NCBI GenBank assembly: GCA_004145795.1
Contig: SEIO01000002.1
Location: forward strand, 1 to 64,000
Direction: 5' to 3'
DNA length: 64,000 nt
Source: Lentibacillus lipolyticus
GTDB lineage: Bacteria > Bacillota > Bacilli > Bacillales > Amphibacillaceae
The notes under the pieces are model-generated. The model worked only from the letters and a program-made list of their open reading frames with translations, made no database searches and was not told the DNA's origin. The first letter of the stretch is position 1. Each line of letters begins with the position of its first letter. This document shows, piece after piece, positions 34,978 through 43,624 of this stretch. A program made the position numbers and the translations under genes.

Positions 34978-36288
34978 ATGAGGAAATCGATTGCCTATTC
35001 GCTTATTGCTATGTTGGTTTTTGGAATCGGATTGGCTGATTGGGAACAAGTTTCGGCTGAGTCAGCTGGCGGAGTAAAGCAGAAAATTAGCGAACTGGAA
35101 GAGAAGCAGGCTAAGTTGAACGATAAAAAGTCAACACTAAACAATAGGAAAGTGAATACGGAAGAAAAAATTGAAAAAAATAAAAAGAAACAGGCCAATG
35201 TGACTAGCGAGATTGATAAGATCGATAAGGATTTGGCTGAAACAAAAAGCTCTATTACATCAAAAGAGAATGAAATAGCAGAAACAAGCCAGCATCTAGA
35301 GAAATTGGAAAACCGGATTGACGAGCTGAATGAAAAAATCAAGAAACTGAAAGCGGAAATAAAAAAGCTGAAGGAACGGATTGAAAAACGGGAACAGCTG
35401 CTGAAAGACAGGCTGCGGGCAATCCAGTCCAATGGCGGGAGCATGAAGTACATAGAAGTCATTATGGGATCGAATAGTTTCAGTGATTTTATCAGCCGGT
35501 CTTCCGCTGTCAGTACCATAATGGAGCAGGACCAGAACATTATGGAAACGCATGCTAAGGAAAAGGAAGAGTTGGAAAACAAGCAAGCAGAAGTGGAGAA
35601 CAAGAAAAAAGAGATAGAGAGTAAAAAAGCAAAAATAGAGGATAAAAAAGCAGAACTGGAAAGTCAAAAGCAAGAGCTGGAATCACTGCAGGCGCAATTG
35701 GACAAGCAAATGGCTGAAAAAGAAGAAAAACTTGGAGAACTGAAAGAAGAGCAAGACCAGCTTGAAGAATATAAAATGAGCATAGCTGAACAGCAGCAGG
35801 TACTGAAAGACCAGGCTGCAGTCATTGAAAATGCAAAAAAACAAGCTAAAAGCAAACTAAACCAATTATCTTCGGGTGGAAGCCTTAGTTCCGGCGGCAG
35901 TGGCATCTTCATTTGGCCTGCAAATGGCAGGTTCTCATCAGGATACGGTCCGAGGCCGGCACCGTATGGGAATCACTTAGGAATTGATATTGCAGCGTCT
36001 ACCGGAACACCGATTAAGGCAGCTGCTTCTGGGGTTGTAACAAGGTCAGCATACTCCTCCAGCTATGGAAATGTTGTGTATGTCTACCATCCGCAGTATA
36101 ATAAGTCAACTGTTTATGCACACATGTCTGCACGTTCTGTAAGCCTCGGTCAATCGGTATCAACCGGACAGCAATTAGGCGCAGTTGGCAATACAGGCGA
36201 TTCGTATGGTGCCCACCTTCACTTTGAGGTGCATAACGGCAAATGGAGTTACAGAGGTGGTATTAACCCAATGCCATTCCTTCCTTAA
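34978..36288 (+). CDS. Coiled-coil M23 peptidase, likely FtsEX-controlled murein hydrolase
   Basis: A 436-residue secreted protein. Signal peptide (1-28, ending VSA), a long charged coiled coil (30-290, EnvC/PcsB/CwlO-like), a serine-glycine linker, and a C-terminal M23 (LytM) domain. Zinc ligands are visible in NHLGIDIAAS and AHLHFEV. Family members cut peptide cross-links or activate amidases. It follows ftsX by 55 bp, so FtsEX is the natural partner. ATG 34978 with AGAGGGGA upstream. Confidence 0.88.
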   Translation: MRKSIAYSLIAMLVFGIGLADWEQVSAESAGGVKQKISELEEKQAKLNDKKSTLNNRKVNTEEKIEKNKKKQANVTSEIDKIDKDLAETKSSITSKENEIAETSQHLEKLENRIDELNEKIKKLKAEIKKLKERIEKREQLLKDRLRAIQSNGGSMKYIEVIMGSNSFSDFISRSSAVSTIMEQDQNIMETHAKEKEELENKQAEVENKKKEIESKKAKIEDKKAELESQKQELESLQAQLDKQMAEKEEKLGELKEEQDQLEEYKMSIAEQQQVLKDQAAVIENAKKQAKSKLNQLSSGGSLSSGGSGIFIWPANGRFSSGYGPRPAPYGNHLGIDIAASTGTPIKAAASGVVTRSAYSSSYGNVVYVYHPQYNKSTVYAHMSARSVSLGQSVSTGQQLGAVGNTGDSYGAHLHFEVHNGKWSYRGGINPMPFLP

Positions 36289-36333
36289 ATAATATGAATG
36301 CTATTGCATAATGGTGGCATAAACTATACCATC

Positions 36334-36369
36334 AAAGGCATCGCACATTAACGGTGTGATGCCTTTTTA
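36334..36369 (+). terminator. Terminator after the M23 gene
   Basis: AAAGGCATC / GATGCCTTT stem, T-run after. Confidence 0.85.
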
Positions 36370-36384
36370 GGTAATTAAGCAAGT

Positions 36385-36415
36385 ATGGCATAAGTCCAAC
36401 TAGAACTTATGCCAT
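36385..36415 (+). promoter_or_regulatory. Perfect inverted repeat upstream of ctpB
   Basis: ATGGCATAAGT - 9 bp - ACTTATGCCAT, 80 bp before the ctpB start and without a T-run, so more like an operator than a terminator. The binding protein is unknown. Confidence 0.45.
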
Positions 36416-36495
36416 GGGTTTGGCGCTAAGTCAAGTTTTCGAGTACTTGAAAACAGGACAAGCTGTTCATGGAATATTTTAATTGGGGTGAAAAC

Positions 36496-37953
36496 ATGAA
36501 ACTGCAGAAGCATCATATAGTTCTCCTGTTGTTAGCAGCTCTGCTGTTAGGGTTTGCGGGAGCGTATGCTGGTGTGAGTTTGGCACAGCTGGGGGCCGAC
36601 AACGAACAAGAACAGACAACGAGTCAGCTAGATCAACCAATACAAGGGAATGGCAAACCACCAGCTAAGATTCAAAAAGTTGCACGCACGTATAACTTAA
36701 TTAAGGAGAATTACCTGGAAGATGTGCAAGACAAGCAATTAATCGAAGGTGCGATACAAGGCATGATTGCATCGCTTGAGGATCCGTACAGTTCTTACCT
36801 TGACGCGGAAATGATGAAGAATTTCAATAATACCATTGAATCTTCATTTGAGGGGATTGGTGCAGAAGTAAGTAAGGTTGATGGAAAAGTGACCATCGTG
36901 TCGCCAATTAAAGACTCGCCAGCAGAAAAGGCGGGGCTTCGTCCGAATGATCAAATACTTCGTGTGGGCGGTGAAAGTGTTGCTGGCCTTAATTTACAGG
37001 AAGCCGTCCAGAAAATACGAGGAAAAAAAGGTACGGAAGTCGTACTTAAAATCCAACGTGATGGTGTTTCTGAACCTTTTGAAGTTACCTTGGTCCGAGA
37101 TGATATCCCGGTGGAAACCGTTTATTCTGAAGTGAAAACAATAGACGGCAAAAAGACAGGGGTCATAGAAATAACTTCATTTGCAGAAAACACGGCAGAA
37201 CATTTTTCGAAACAGCTGAAAAAGTTAGAGGATAAAGGAATAGAAGGCTTGGTCATTGATGTCCGGGGCAATCCAGGAGGCGTACTAATCGCAGTCGAAA
37301 AGATTTTAAAAAACTTCATTCCCGATGATATTCCATATGTTCAAATTGAAGATCAGAATGGTCAAATCTCCAAATCGTATTCCAATCTAGATGAGAAAAA
37401 GCCTTATCCAATCAGTGTCTTGATTAATGAAGGCAGTGCCTCTGCATCTGAGATTCTGGCGGTAGCAATGAAAGAAGTCGGCTACGATGTTGTCGGTACG
37501 AAAAGTTTCGGTAAAGGAACCGTCCAGCAGGCGCTACCACTCGGGGATGAAAGCAGAATTAAATTAACCTTTTTCAAATGGCTGTCACCAAAAGGGAATT
37601 GGATTCATGAAAAAGGGGTCCAGCCAACCATAAAAGAAAAGCAGCCGTCTTACTATTTCACCAGTCCGGTCCAGCTTGATGAGCCATTAGGGTACAATGA
37701 TACCGGTGATCATGTAAAAAATATTCAGGTTATGCTGAAAGGATTGGGCTATGAACCGGGACGTACGGATGGTTACTTTAACCGAGAAACAGAAGCCGCC
37801 GTTAAATCCTTCCAGTCGGAACATGGTCACAAATCCACCGGAAAGGTTGATGAAAAGACGGCAGGGCAGATTGAAACCAAAGTTGTTGAACAGATTCGTG
37901 CCGGAAAAGATGACCGGCAAATGGAAAAAGCTCTGAGTGAGTTGTATAACTAA
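36496..37953 (+). CDS. ctpB: S41 family carboxy-terminal processing protease CtpB
   Basis: A 485-residue membrane-anchored serine protease facing outside. One N-terminal helix (6-26), a PDZ domain (about 95-175), the S41 catalytic core with Ser in NEGSASASEI and Lys in KSFGKGTVQQ, and a C-terminal peptidoglycan-binding domain (LGYNDTGDHVKNIQVMLKGLGY). In B. subtilis CtpB cleaves SpoIVFA during sporulation; other roles are likely. ATG 36496 follows GGGGTGA. Confidence 0.93.
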   Translation: MKLQKHHIVLLLLAALLLGFAGAYAGVSLAQLGADNEQEQTTSQLDQPIQGNGKPPAKIQKVARTYNLIKENYLEDVQDKQLIEGAIQGMIASLEDPYSSYLDAEMMKNFNNTIESSFEGIGAEVSKVDGKVTIVSPIKDSPAEKAGLRPNDQILRVGGESVAGLNLQEAVQKIRGKKGTEVVLKIQRDGVSEPFEVTLVRDDIPVETVYSEVKTIDGKKTGVIEITSFAENTAEHFSKQLKKLEDKGIEGLVIDVRGNPGGVLIAVEKILKNFIPDDIPYVQIEDQNGQISKSYSNLDEKKPYPISVLINEGSASASEILAVAMKEVGYDVVGTKSFGKGTVQQALPLGDESRIKLTFFKWLSPKGNWIHEKGVQPTIKEKQPSYYFTSPVQLDEPLGYNDTGDHVKNIQVMLKGLGYEPGRTDGYFNRETEAAVKSFQSEHGHKSTGKVDEKTAGQIETKVVEQIRAGKDDRQMEKALSELYN

Positions 37954-37960
37954 GTAATGT

Positions 37961-37996
37961 AAAGAAACGCCGCGGTATGGACCGCGGATTTCTTTT
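37961..37996 (+). terminator. Terminator after ctpB
   Basis: AAAGAAAcgCCGCGGT-atgg-ACCGCGGaTTTCTTT nested stem ending in T's. Confidence 0.8.
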
Positions 37997-38087
37997 TCAT
38001 GCAGGAAAAAACGGAGCTAATGCCGAATATATACGAGAGATAATGCAGGGACCTATGTACAGAAGGCAGTTGTGGAAGGTGATCATA

Positions 38088-39281
38088 ATGGAAGAAGCAT
38101 GGTTTATCGAACTATGGAGAGGGGCAGTCCGATTCTTTCTTAACCCCCTCGTTTATTGGACGGTTATTTTGGTTGCACTGGCTGGACTGAAACGGATCCG
38201 GCGAGAGCGGAAAAATTTTGGCATTAAACTGTTTGATATATTTGCGGAATGGCGGCAAACATGGCTATTGTCCATCGGATTCGGACTGTTTTTATCTATA
38301 CTTGCAGCCGGCGCGGGACTGGTCTTCTCCCGAGAGACTATTTGGATGTTCGCTATTGTGACCATTCTGTTAAGTCTCTCACTTCGCTTCACACTGCTTT
38401 CGCCAGTATATACAATCGGAATCAGCTATTTCTTGCTGTTAATTCTTCCGTTACTATTCCAAAACCAGACACTTGGCGATATAACATTCTCGTCATCAGC
38501 AAATTTTGTGGGATTAAGTATCTTGCTGGCACTTTTATTAATGGCTGAGGCCATGTTGCTCAGTCGCAGCGGCAATGGGCAGACATTCCCGGAATTGCAG
38601 CCTGGACGCAGGGGACATTGGATAGGTGTGCACCATTTCAAAAAGGTGAGTCTTATTCCTTTTTTTGTTTTGATTCCTGGAGGGGCTATTACAGCTTTTG
38701 CTCCCTTTTGGCCGTACTTTTCCATTAATGGGGAAACATATAGCCTTGCACTTGTCCCTATCGTTATCGGTTTTGAACACGCAGTTCAGGGAACCCTTCC
38801 GAAGAAAGCGGCCGGATCTATGGCACGATCGGTACTTATCCTGGCGATGGCAGTCTTATTCCTAGCAGTTGGCAGTATTTATGCGGGCTGGCTGTCATTG
38901 GCGGCCGTGTTGACTGGAATTATTGGCAGGGAATACATTAATTACAGACATCGCTTGGCAGACCGGGCGAAAATGCCCTTTTTCCATAAAAATGGACGTG
39001 GCATGAAAGTCCTAGCGGTTATCCCCGATACACCGGCCGACCGTTTGGGTATTGTGGCAGGCGAAACAGTCACAAAAGTGAATGGAATGGAAATCAGCGA
39101 TATGGATACCTTTTATTATGCATTGCAAGAAAGCGGAGCGTCTTTCAAATTGGAAATCATCGGAGACAATGGGGAAGTTCGATTTCTTCAAAGTGCATTG
39201 TATGAGGAAGACCACCACGAGCTTGGCATTATAACGGCGAACAGCCGATCCCAAGGAAGACAGTTTACGGAGTGCGGATAA
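38088..39281 (+). CDS. minJ: Cell-division topology protein MinJ
   Basis: 397 residues, the same length as B. subtilis MinJ. Six to eight transmembrane helices (about 15-300) followed by a C-terminal PDZ domain (KVLAVIPDTPADRLGIVAGETVTKVNGMEI). MinJ links DivIVA at poles and septa to MinD, keeping division at mid-cell, and affects swarming. The location beside ctpB is conserved. ATG 38088 has GGAAGGTGAT upstream; the longer in-frame ORF from 37977 starts inside a terminator. Confidence 0.88.
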   Translation: MEEAWFIELWRGAVRFFLNPLVYWTVILVALAGLKRIRRERKNFGIKLFDIFAEWRQTWLLSIGFGLFLSILAAGAGLVFSRETIWMFAIVTILLSLSLRFTLLSPVYTIGISYFLLLILPLLFQNQTLGDITFSSSANFVGLSILLALLLMAEAMLLSRSGNGQTFPELQPGRRGHWIGVHHFKKVSLIPFFVLIPGGAITAFAPFWPYFSINGETYSLALVPIVIGFEHAVQGTLPKKAAGSMARSVLILAMAVLFLAVGSIYAGWLSLAAVLTGIIGREYINYRHRLADRAKMPFFHKNGRGMKVLAVIPDTPADRLGIVAGETVTKVNGMEISDMDTFYYALQESGASFKLEIIGDNGEVRFLQSALYEEDHHELGIITANSRSQGRQFTECG

Positions 39282-39307
39282 AGCAATGAAATAATAAATT
39301 GTTGCGG

Positions 39308-39346
39308 AAAGCGGCAGACACAGCAGATGGTGTCCGCCGCTTTTTT
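39308..39346 (+). terminator. Terminator after minJ
   Basis: AAAGCGGCaGACAC / GTGTCcGCCGCTTT stem, then TTTAA. Confidence 0.85.
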
Positions 39347-39424
39347 AATGACGAAAAGCACTATTCCTATGGTTATAACTATATAAACTAAAAAAACTGT
39401 TTTTTCACAAAACAGTCTCTAAAT

Positions 39425-39467
39425 AGTGATTTGCATCACTTGTAAGGTCATTGGAATTTCGTATGAT
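39425..39467 (+). promoter_or_regulatory. Fnr/Crp-type promoter of the CuA oxidoreductase operon
   Basis: Perfect 16-bp palindrome AGTGAT-TTGC-ATCACT (39425-39440), overlapping -35 TTGTAA (39440-39445), 16 bp, -10 TATGAT (39462-39467). If +1 is 7 bp past the -10, the palindrome centre is at -41.5, the class II activator position. The motif fits the B. subtilis Fnr/Crp pattern TGTGA-N6-TCACA. Confidence 0.75.
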
Positions 39468-39514
39468 ATAGCAGAACAACGAACACTGCTACATTGAATT
39501 CCAAGGGGGTTGTC

Positions 39515-40042
39515 GTGTTGGTACAAACTATTGCCTGGATTACTAGTTTATTTTTTATGATACTTGTTGTTGCTGTATTTGCTGTTGTTGCTTGGAAGTC
39601 ACGTGAACGGAAGGATTATGCACCTATTAAGAAAAAGTGGTATAAAGCCCGCACTTTCTACGGAGCTGCTTTGATCGCCCTGATGTTAGTCCTGACAATT
39701 TATACGCTTAGAGAACTTCCGTATAATCAGCCGGTCTATGGTGCGGGTAATGAACCGACAGTGGTTGATGTTCAAGCTGTGCAGTTTGGCTGGAATATCA
39801 GCGAAAATGAGTTTAAGGTGGGTGAGCCTGTTGAATTTCATGTGACGAGCAAGGATGTGAATCATGGATTTGGTATTTATGATGAGGAAATGAACATGAT
39901 TGCACAGACGCAGGCGATGCCGGATTATACGAATAAAGTATTTATAACGTTTGATGAACCTGGAACATATGAGATTCTCTGTCTTGAGTATTGTGGACTT
40001 GCCCACCACTTAATGACAGCTGACATTACCGTTACCGAGTAA
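39515..40042 (+). CDS. CuA-binding subunit II of a heme-copper (probably NO) reductase
   Basis: A 175-residue membrane-anchored electron-entry subunit. Two hydrophobic helices (about 5-27 and 48-66), then a cupredoxin domain outside. All CuA ligands are present: H117, C156, E158, C160, H164, M167 (CLEYCGLAHHLM). It receives electrons from a c-type cytochrome. GTG 39515 follows AAGGGGG; TTG 39518 is possible. It is co-transcribed with subunit I 21 bp downstream. Generic annotation would be cytochrome c oxidase subunit II; context with nirK and subunit I suggests a CuA-type NO reductase. Confidence 0.85.
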   Translation: MLVQTIAWITSLFFMILVVAVFAVVAWKSRERKDYAPIKKKWYKARTFYGAALIALMLVLTIYTLRELPYNQPVYGAGNEPTVVDVQAVQFGWNISENEFKVGEPVEFHVTSKDVNHGFGIYDEEMNMIAQTQAMPDYTNKVFITFDEPGTYEILCLEYCGLAHHLMTADITVTE

Positions 40043-40063
40043 TCATAATGGAGGTGTGAGGAA

Positions 40064-41536
40064 ATGGAGACGGTGAAATCACGCAATAATTTGGTTGTAT
40101 CGTATTTAACGGTTGGTGGCGTTATCATTATCGCCATGATGGTGTTTGGAGTTCTGATGCTGTTGACGCAGGGTGGTGTTATCGATTTGGCACCGGCGGC
40201 GTTTTACCAGTTCCTGACGATACATGGAACGGGGATGGTTGGAGCTGCAGCACTGGCGGCGGCGGGTGTTATGGCGTATTTTCTAAGTCAGTATGTCCAG
40301 CTGTCCCAAAAGGTTATGAGGGTTAATTTGGCTTTATTTTTAACTGGTGTCGTCATGGTAATCATTGGTGTATTTTCGTTTAAATACGCCAGCGCCTGGA
40401 CATTTTTATATCCGCTCCCGCAATTGTCCGCAAATGCCTGGGGTACGATAGGAGCTTTGTTGTATTTGTTTGGGATGCTCATTTTAGGTGCTGGGTTTTT
40501 GCTATTTTACCTTGATTCCGGCCGGGCGATTATGAAGAAGTATGGAAGTTTGGCAAAAGGGCTTGGCTGGGACGTCATTGCAGGCAAAAAATCAGAGGAT
40601 GACGCACCGCCTAAAGCAGTTATTGCAAGCACCATGGTGACCATTGTTAATGTGACTGCGTTGACAGCAGGTTCAGCAGTTTTGATTATGAATGTTATTA
40701 ATGTTATTAATCCAGCATTCACGGTTGATCCGCTGTTGGCTAAAAATCTGACATATGCATTTGGCCACATATTTGCAAACTCGATTATTTACATGGCAGT
40801 TATTGCAGTTTATGAAATACTTCCACGCTATGCGAATCGGCCTTGGAAGGCAAATCGTGTATTTCTGATTGCTTGGACGATGTCAACGGTTTTTACACTG
40901 CTCATTTACACGCACCATTTACTGATGGACTCGGTTATGCCAACGTGGACGCTGATACTGGGACAAGCGCTTTCTTATGCGAATGGACTCCCGGTACTGG
41001 TCGTTACCGCCTATGGCGCGCTGATGGTCGTATACAAGTCGGGTATTAAATGGGATATGGCTTCTTCCTTACTGTATCTATCCATGTTTGGTTGGGTCGT
41101 CGGGGTTGTGCCGGCAATTGTTGATGCAACGATTGTGGTGAATCATGTGATGCATAATACAAAATGGGTTCCAGGACACTTTCATATGTATATGGCACTT
41201 GGCGCTTGTACGATGTTTTTCGGATTCATGTATTACTTGGCCAAAGAGGACAGCGATATAAAAGAAAATGCTATGAACCGCATCGCTTTCGTCGCTTTTG
41301 CGCTGGCTATCGTTTCGCTGAGTGGATCGTTTCTTGTTTCCGGCGCCCTGAGCACCCCACGGAGATGGGCGACACACATACCGGAATGGATGGGTCCGGC
41401 TGTGTTTGGGGCTGTTGCCGGTGTGTTTGCCATGCTTGCGGTAACTGTATTTGTCATCCATTTCATCCGTTATATCAACAAACGGCGCCATAACGTTCAT
41501 CTGGAGAAGACCAGTCATGATGAGAAACCGGCCTGA
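40064..41536 (+). CDS. Heme-copper oxidoreductase subunit I, probable CuA-type nitric oxide reductase
   Basis: 490 residues, about 12-13 helices. Metal ligands: low-spin heme H54 and H374, CuB/FeB-type H235, H284, H285, high-spin heme H372. The stretch HNTKWVPGHFH resembles B-family (ba3) oxidases. However the residue at H235+4, which is the cross-linked Tyr in O2 reductases (GHPxVY), is N239 here (GHIFAN). Loss of this Tyr is the hallmark of NO reductases, and nirK sits next door. This fits the CuA NO reductase (bNOR) type described from Bacillus azotoformans. Reaction expected: 2 NO to N2O. Biochemical proof is needed to exclude an unusual oxidase. Confidence 0.8.
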   Translation: METVKSRNNLVVSYLTVGGVIIIAMMVFGVLMLLTQGGVIDLAPAAFYQFLTIHGTGMVGAAALAAAGVMAYFLSQYVQLSQKVMRVNLALFLTGVVMVIIGVFSFKYASAWTFLYPLPQLSANAWGTIGALLYLFGMLILGAGFLLFYLDSGRAIMKKYGSLAKGLGWDVIAGKKSEDDAPPKAVIASTMVTIVNVTALTAGSAVLIMNVINVINPAFTVDPLLAKNLTYAFGHIFANSIIYMAVIAVYEILPRYANRPWKANRVFLIAWTMSTVFTLLIYTHHLLMDSVMPTWTLILGQALSYANGLPVLVVTAYGALMVVYKSGIKWDMASSLLYLSMFGWVVGVVPAIVDATIVVNHVMHNTKWVPGHFHMYMALGACTMFFGFMYYLAKEDSDIKENAMNRIAFVAFALAIVSLSGSFLVSGALSTPRRWATHIPEWMGPAVFGAVAGVFAMLAVTVFVIHFIRYINKRRHNVHLEKTSHDEKPA

Positions 41537-41567
41537 CAGCCATCTCAGTTGGTAAGGAGGGGTGCTG

Positions 41568-42131
41568 ATGGGAAAGCCAATGTTTGGCGCATTATTGTTT
41601 GGTTTACTGGTGATTCCGCCTGTTCGTCACTTGATGGAGTCAGTCATGATTGTGCACATGCTGGTGCAGATTCCATTGCTTATTCTTGCCGGATTTTTAA
41701 TGGCTGGATTCTTCCGCAAAAGTTTTCAACGGTTTTGGTTCGTGTGGAACGAAAATGGCGTTCCAGGCATGCTGCTGGTCGTTATCATTGTTTTATATTG
41801 GTTGATTCCCCGGACAATTGATGCGTCACTTGAGAACTGGTCGATGGAATGGTTCAAATTCATCAGTCTTCCATTTCTGGCCGGAATTCCGCTTGGGGAC
41901 AGCTGGGGGAAAATTGGAACGTTGACCAAAAGCATTATCATGTTCAACCTTATTCCGATGTTGGGCCTAATGGCATGGTTGTATATCGATGCACCTGTCC
42001 GGGTGTGCAACAACTATTTGGAGGCGGAGCAAAAGATGCTTGGCTGGGGATTTTTAATGATAACAGCAGGCTGTATTATTTACATGCTTCAGTATGCATT
42101 TACCGATCGTTCGGACGCAGTATCCGAATAG
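41568..42131 (+). CDS. Unrecognised membrane protein of the CuA-reductase operon
   Basis: A 187-residue protein with about five hydrophobic helices. AAGGAGGGG lies 7 bp before ATG 41568, and the gene starts 31 bp after subunit I, so it is the third gene of the operon. A His/Met-containing helix (RHLMESVMIVHMLVQIPLL) faintly recalls CtaG-type copper assembly proteins, and conserved polar residues could bind metal. Could be an assembly factor or extra subunit. I do not recognise the family. Confidence 0.75.
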   Translation: MGKPMFGALLFGLLVIPPVRHLMESVMIVHMLVQIPLLILAGFLMAGFFRKSFQRFWFVWNENGVPGMLLVVIIVLYWLIPRTIDASLENWSMEWFKFISLPFLAGIPLGDSWGKIGTLTKSIIMFNLIPMLGLMAWLYIDAPVRVCNNYLEAEQKMLGWGFLMITAGCIIYMLQYAFTDRSDAVSE

Positions 42132-42135
42132 GGAA

Positions 42136-42190
42136 TAAACCACCTTCATGGACCTGTTAACAAAGACAGGAACATCGAAGGTGGTTTTGT
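42136..42190 (+). terminator. Terminator of the CuA reductase operon
   Basis: AAACCACCTTC / GAAGGTGGTTT outer stem with further inner pairing, then TGTTTG. Confidence 0.75.
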
Positions 42191-42511
42191 TTGAAATATA
42201 CGACGTATGGAGTTGGTGCCGCATAATTAGTGGAATTATATGTAAATTATACTTGCTATTTTTTCACATAATAAAAGCATAAAAATGTTGTTTCATTTGT
42301 TGGTATGTTGAGTGTCATCTAAGATTTGCAGTGACATACTTTGTTCATAATTGAGCATGTTTGCGTGATGGTTATCACATGGGCTGTCCAATTAATGGCC
42401 TATACTTTAGATAAAGATAAGATAAACCATTCAATTAGGCAGATAACAAACAGCGGGAAAAGCGATTGAGTGGTTCAGGACTTATCTAATAAAAACCATG
42501 AGGTGATCGTT
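42191..42511. promoter_or_regulatory. Upstream region of nirK
   Basis: About 320 bp, A+T-rich, no gene seen. It carries the Fnr/Crp-type site and -10 listed separately, with a leader of about 100 bp before the GTG start. Confidence 0.6.
42365..42406 (+). promoter_or_regulatory. Fnr/Crp-type promoter of nirK
   Basis: Perfect palindrome GTGAT-GGTT-ATCAC (42365-42378) and -10 TATACT (42401-42406), with no real -35. The predicted start at 42413 places the palindrome centre at -41.5, the same geometry as the CuA-reductase operon. Confidence 0.72.
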
Positions 42512-43540
42512 GTGCTGAAAAGAACAGTGATTCACAAAATTGTTGGTCTTAGTGCGCTCGTGTTGTTGTTATCTGCTTGTTCCGGTCAAAATATTGAGTC
42601 ATCTAAAGATGTATCTCCTGATCTCAAGGATTCGGTACAGGTTGCAAGTGCTGAAGTCATTAAGCCTCATCAAGGCATTGATCAAGATCCGACTCCTTTG
42701 GAAGTAGAACGTGATGGAAGCGATGTGTATGTTAGAATGACTTCTCAGATAACCGATATTGAAATTGATGGTGGCCATGACTACAAAGCCTGGACATTTA
42801 ATGGTGAGGCACCAGGTCCGCTGGTCACGGTGAACGAGGGGGACACCATCCATTTTACGATGGAAAACATGGACCCGGCTATCCCGCACAGTATGGATTT
42901 TCACGCCGTTCATACAGCTCCTGACAAAGGGTTTGCTGATGTAGCTCCCAATGAAGAGGGAACTTTTGTTTACCAGGCTTCAAGCCCCGGGGTGTTTATG
43001 TACCATTGCGGAACAGAACCAGTCCTGGCCCATATAGCGAATGGCATGCACGGCACCATCATCGTACAGCCGAATGACGGATATCCGACCGATACGGAAG
43101 TCGATCAGGAGTATGTCATCATCCAGAATGAATGGTATAATTATAATGATTTAGATAATATGACAAATGGAGAGCCGTCCCAGGTTGTATTCTCGACAAA
43201 AGCCCTCCATGAAGGTCAGCCAAACACGAATGGTACAGTTGGAGCGCTGATTGATGAGCCATTAACAGCAAAAGTTGGCGATAAAGTACGCTTCTATATC
43301 AACAATATAGGGCCAAATGAAATCAGCAGTTTCCATGTGATTGGTACTCTGTTCGATGATGTGTATATCGACGGCAATCCTGCCAATCATCAAAAAGGCA
43401 TGCAGACGGTAGGACTGCCGGCAAGTGGCGGGGCTGTTGTCGAATTCACCGTGAAAGAGGCCGGTACCTATAAATTCGTTACCCACCAGTTCAATCACGT
43501 TCAAAAAGGAGCCGTCGGAAAACTAATCGTAACGGAATAA
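42512..43540 (+). CDS. nirK: Copper-containing nitrite reductase (NO-forming), lipoprotein
   Basis: Reduces nitrite to nitric oxide outside the membrane. 342 residues: lipoprotein signal (lipobox LSAC, C23) and two cupredoxin domains. Type 1 copper ligands H126, C166, H174, M179; type 2 ligands H131, H165 and a C-terminal His, most likely H275 (SFHVIGT); catalytic Asp D129 (HSMDFH). YHCGTEPVLAHIANGM is the Gram-positive version of the signature. GTG 42512 follows GAGGTGAT; the longer frame from 42470 has no SD. NO made here is the substrate of the neighbouring reductase. Confidence 0.93.
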   Translation: MLKRTVIHKIVGLSALVLLLSACSGQNIESSKDVSPDLKDSVQVASAEVIKPHQGIDQDPTPLEVERDGSDVYVRMTSQITDIEIDGGHDYKAWTFNGEAPGPLVTVNEGDTIHFTMENMDPAIPHSMDFHAVHTAPDKGFADVAPNEEGTFVYQASSPGVFMYHCGTEPVLAHIANGMHGTIIVQPNDGYPTDTEVDQEYVIIQNEWYNYNDLDNMTNGEPSQVVFSTKALHEGQPNTNGTVGALIDEPLTAKVGDKVRFYINNIGPNEISSFHVIGTLFDDVYIDGNPANHQKGMQTVGLPASGGAVVEFTVKEAGTYKFVTHQFNHVQKGAVGKLIVTE

Positions 43541-43624
43541 AAGATGTGAGCAGAAGCAAGAAGAGGGTGGGGAATAACAAGCCGGAAAAACAATAAAGTT
43601 TAAAGGAAAGAGCCATGAAAAGAG

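Noticed and set aside
37977-38087. N-terminal extension of minJ
   Set aside because: It would begin inside the ctpB terminator, has no SD, and the shorter protein equals the B. subtilis MinJ length.
40064-41536. Plain cytochrome c oxidase subunit I
   Set aside because: Generic homology would give this, but the missing Tyr at H235+4 and the nirK neighbour favour NO reductase. Kept as alternative.
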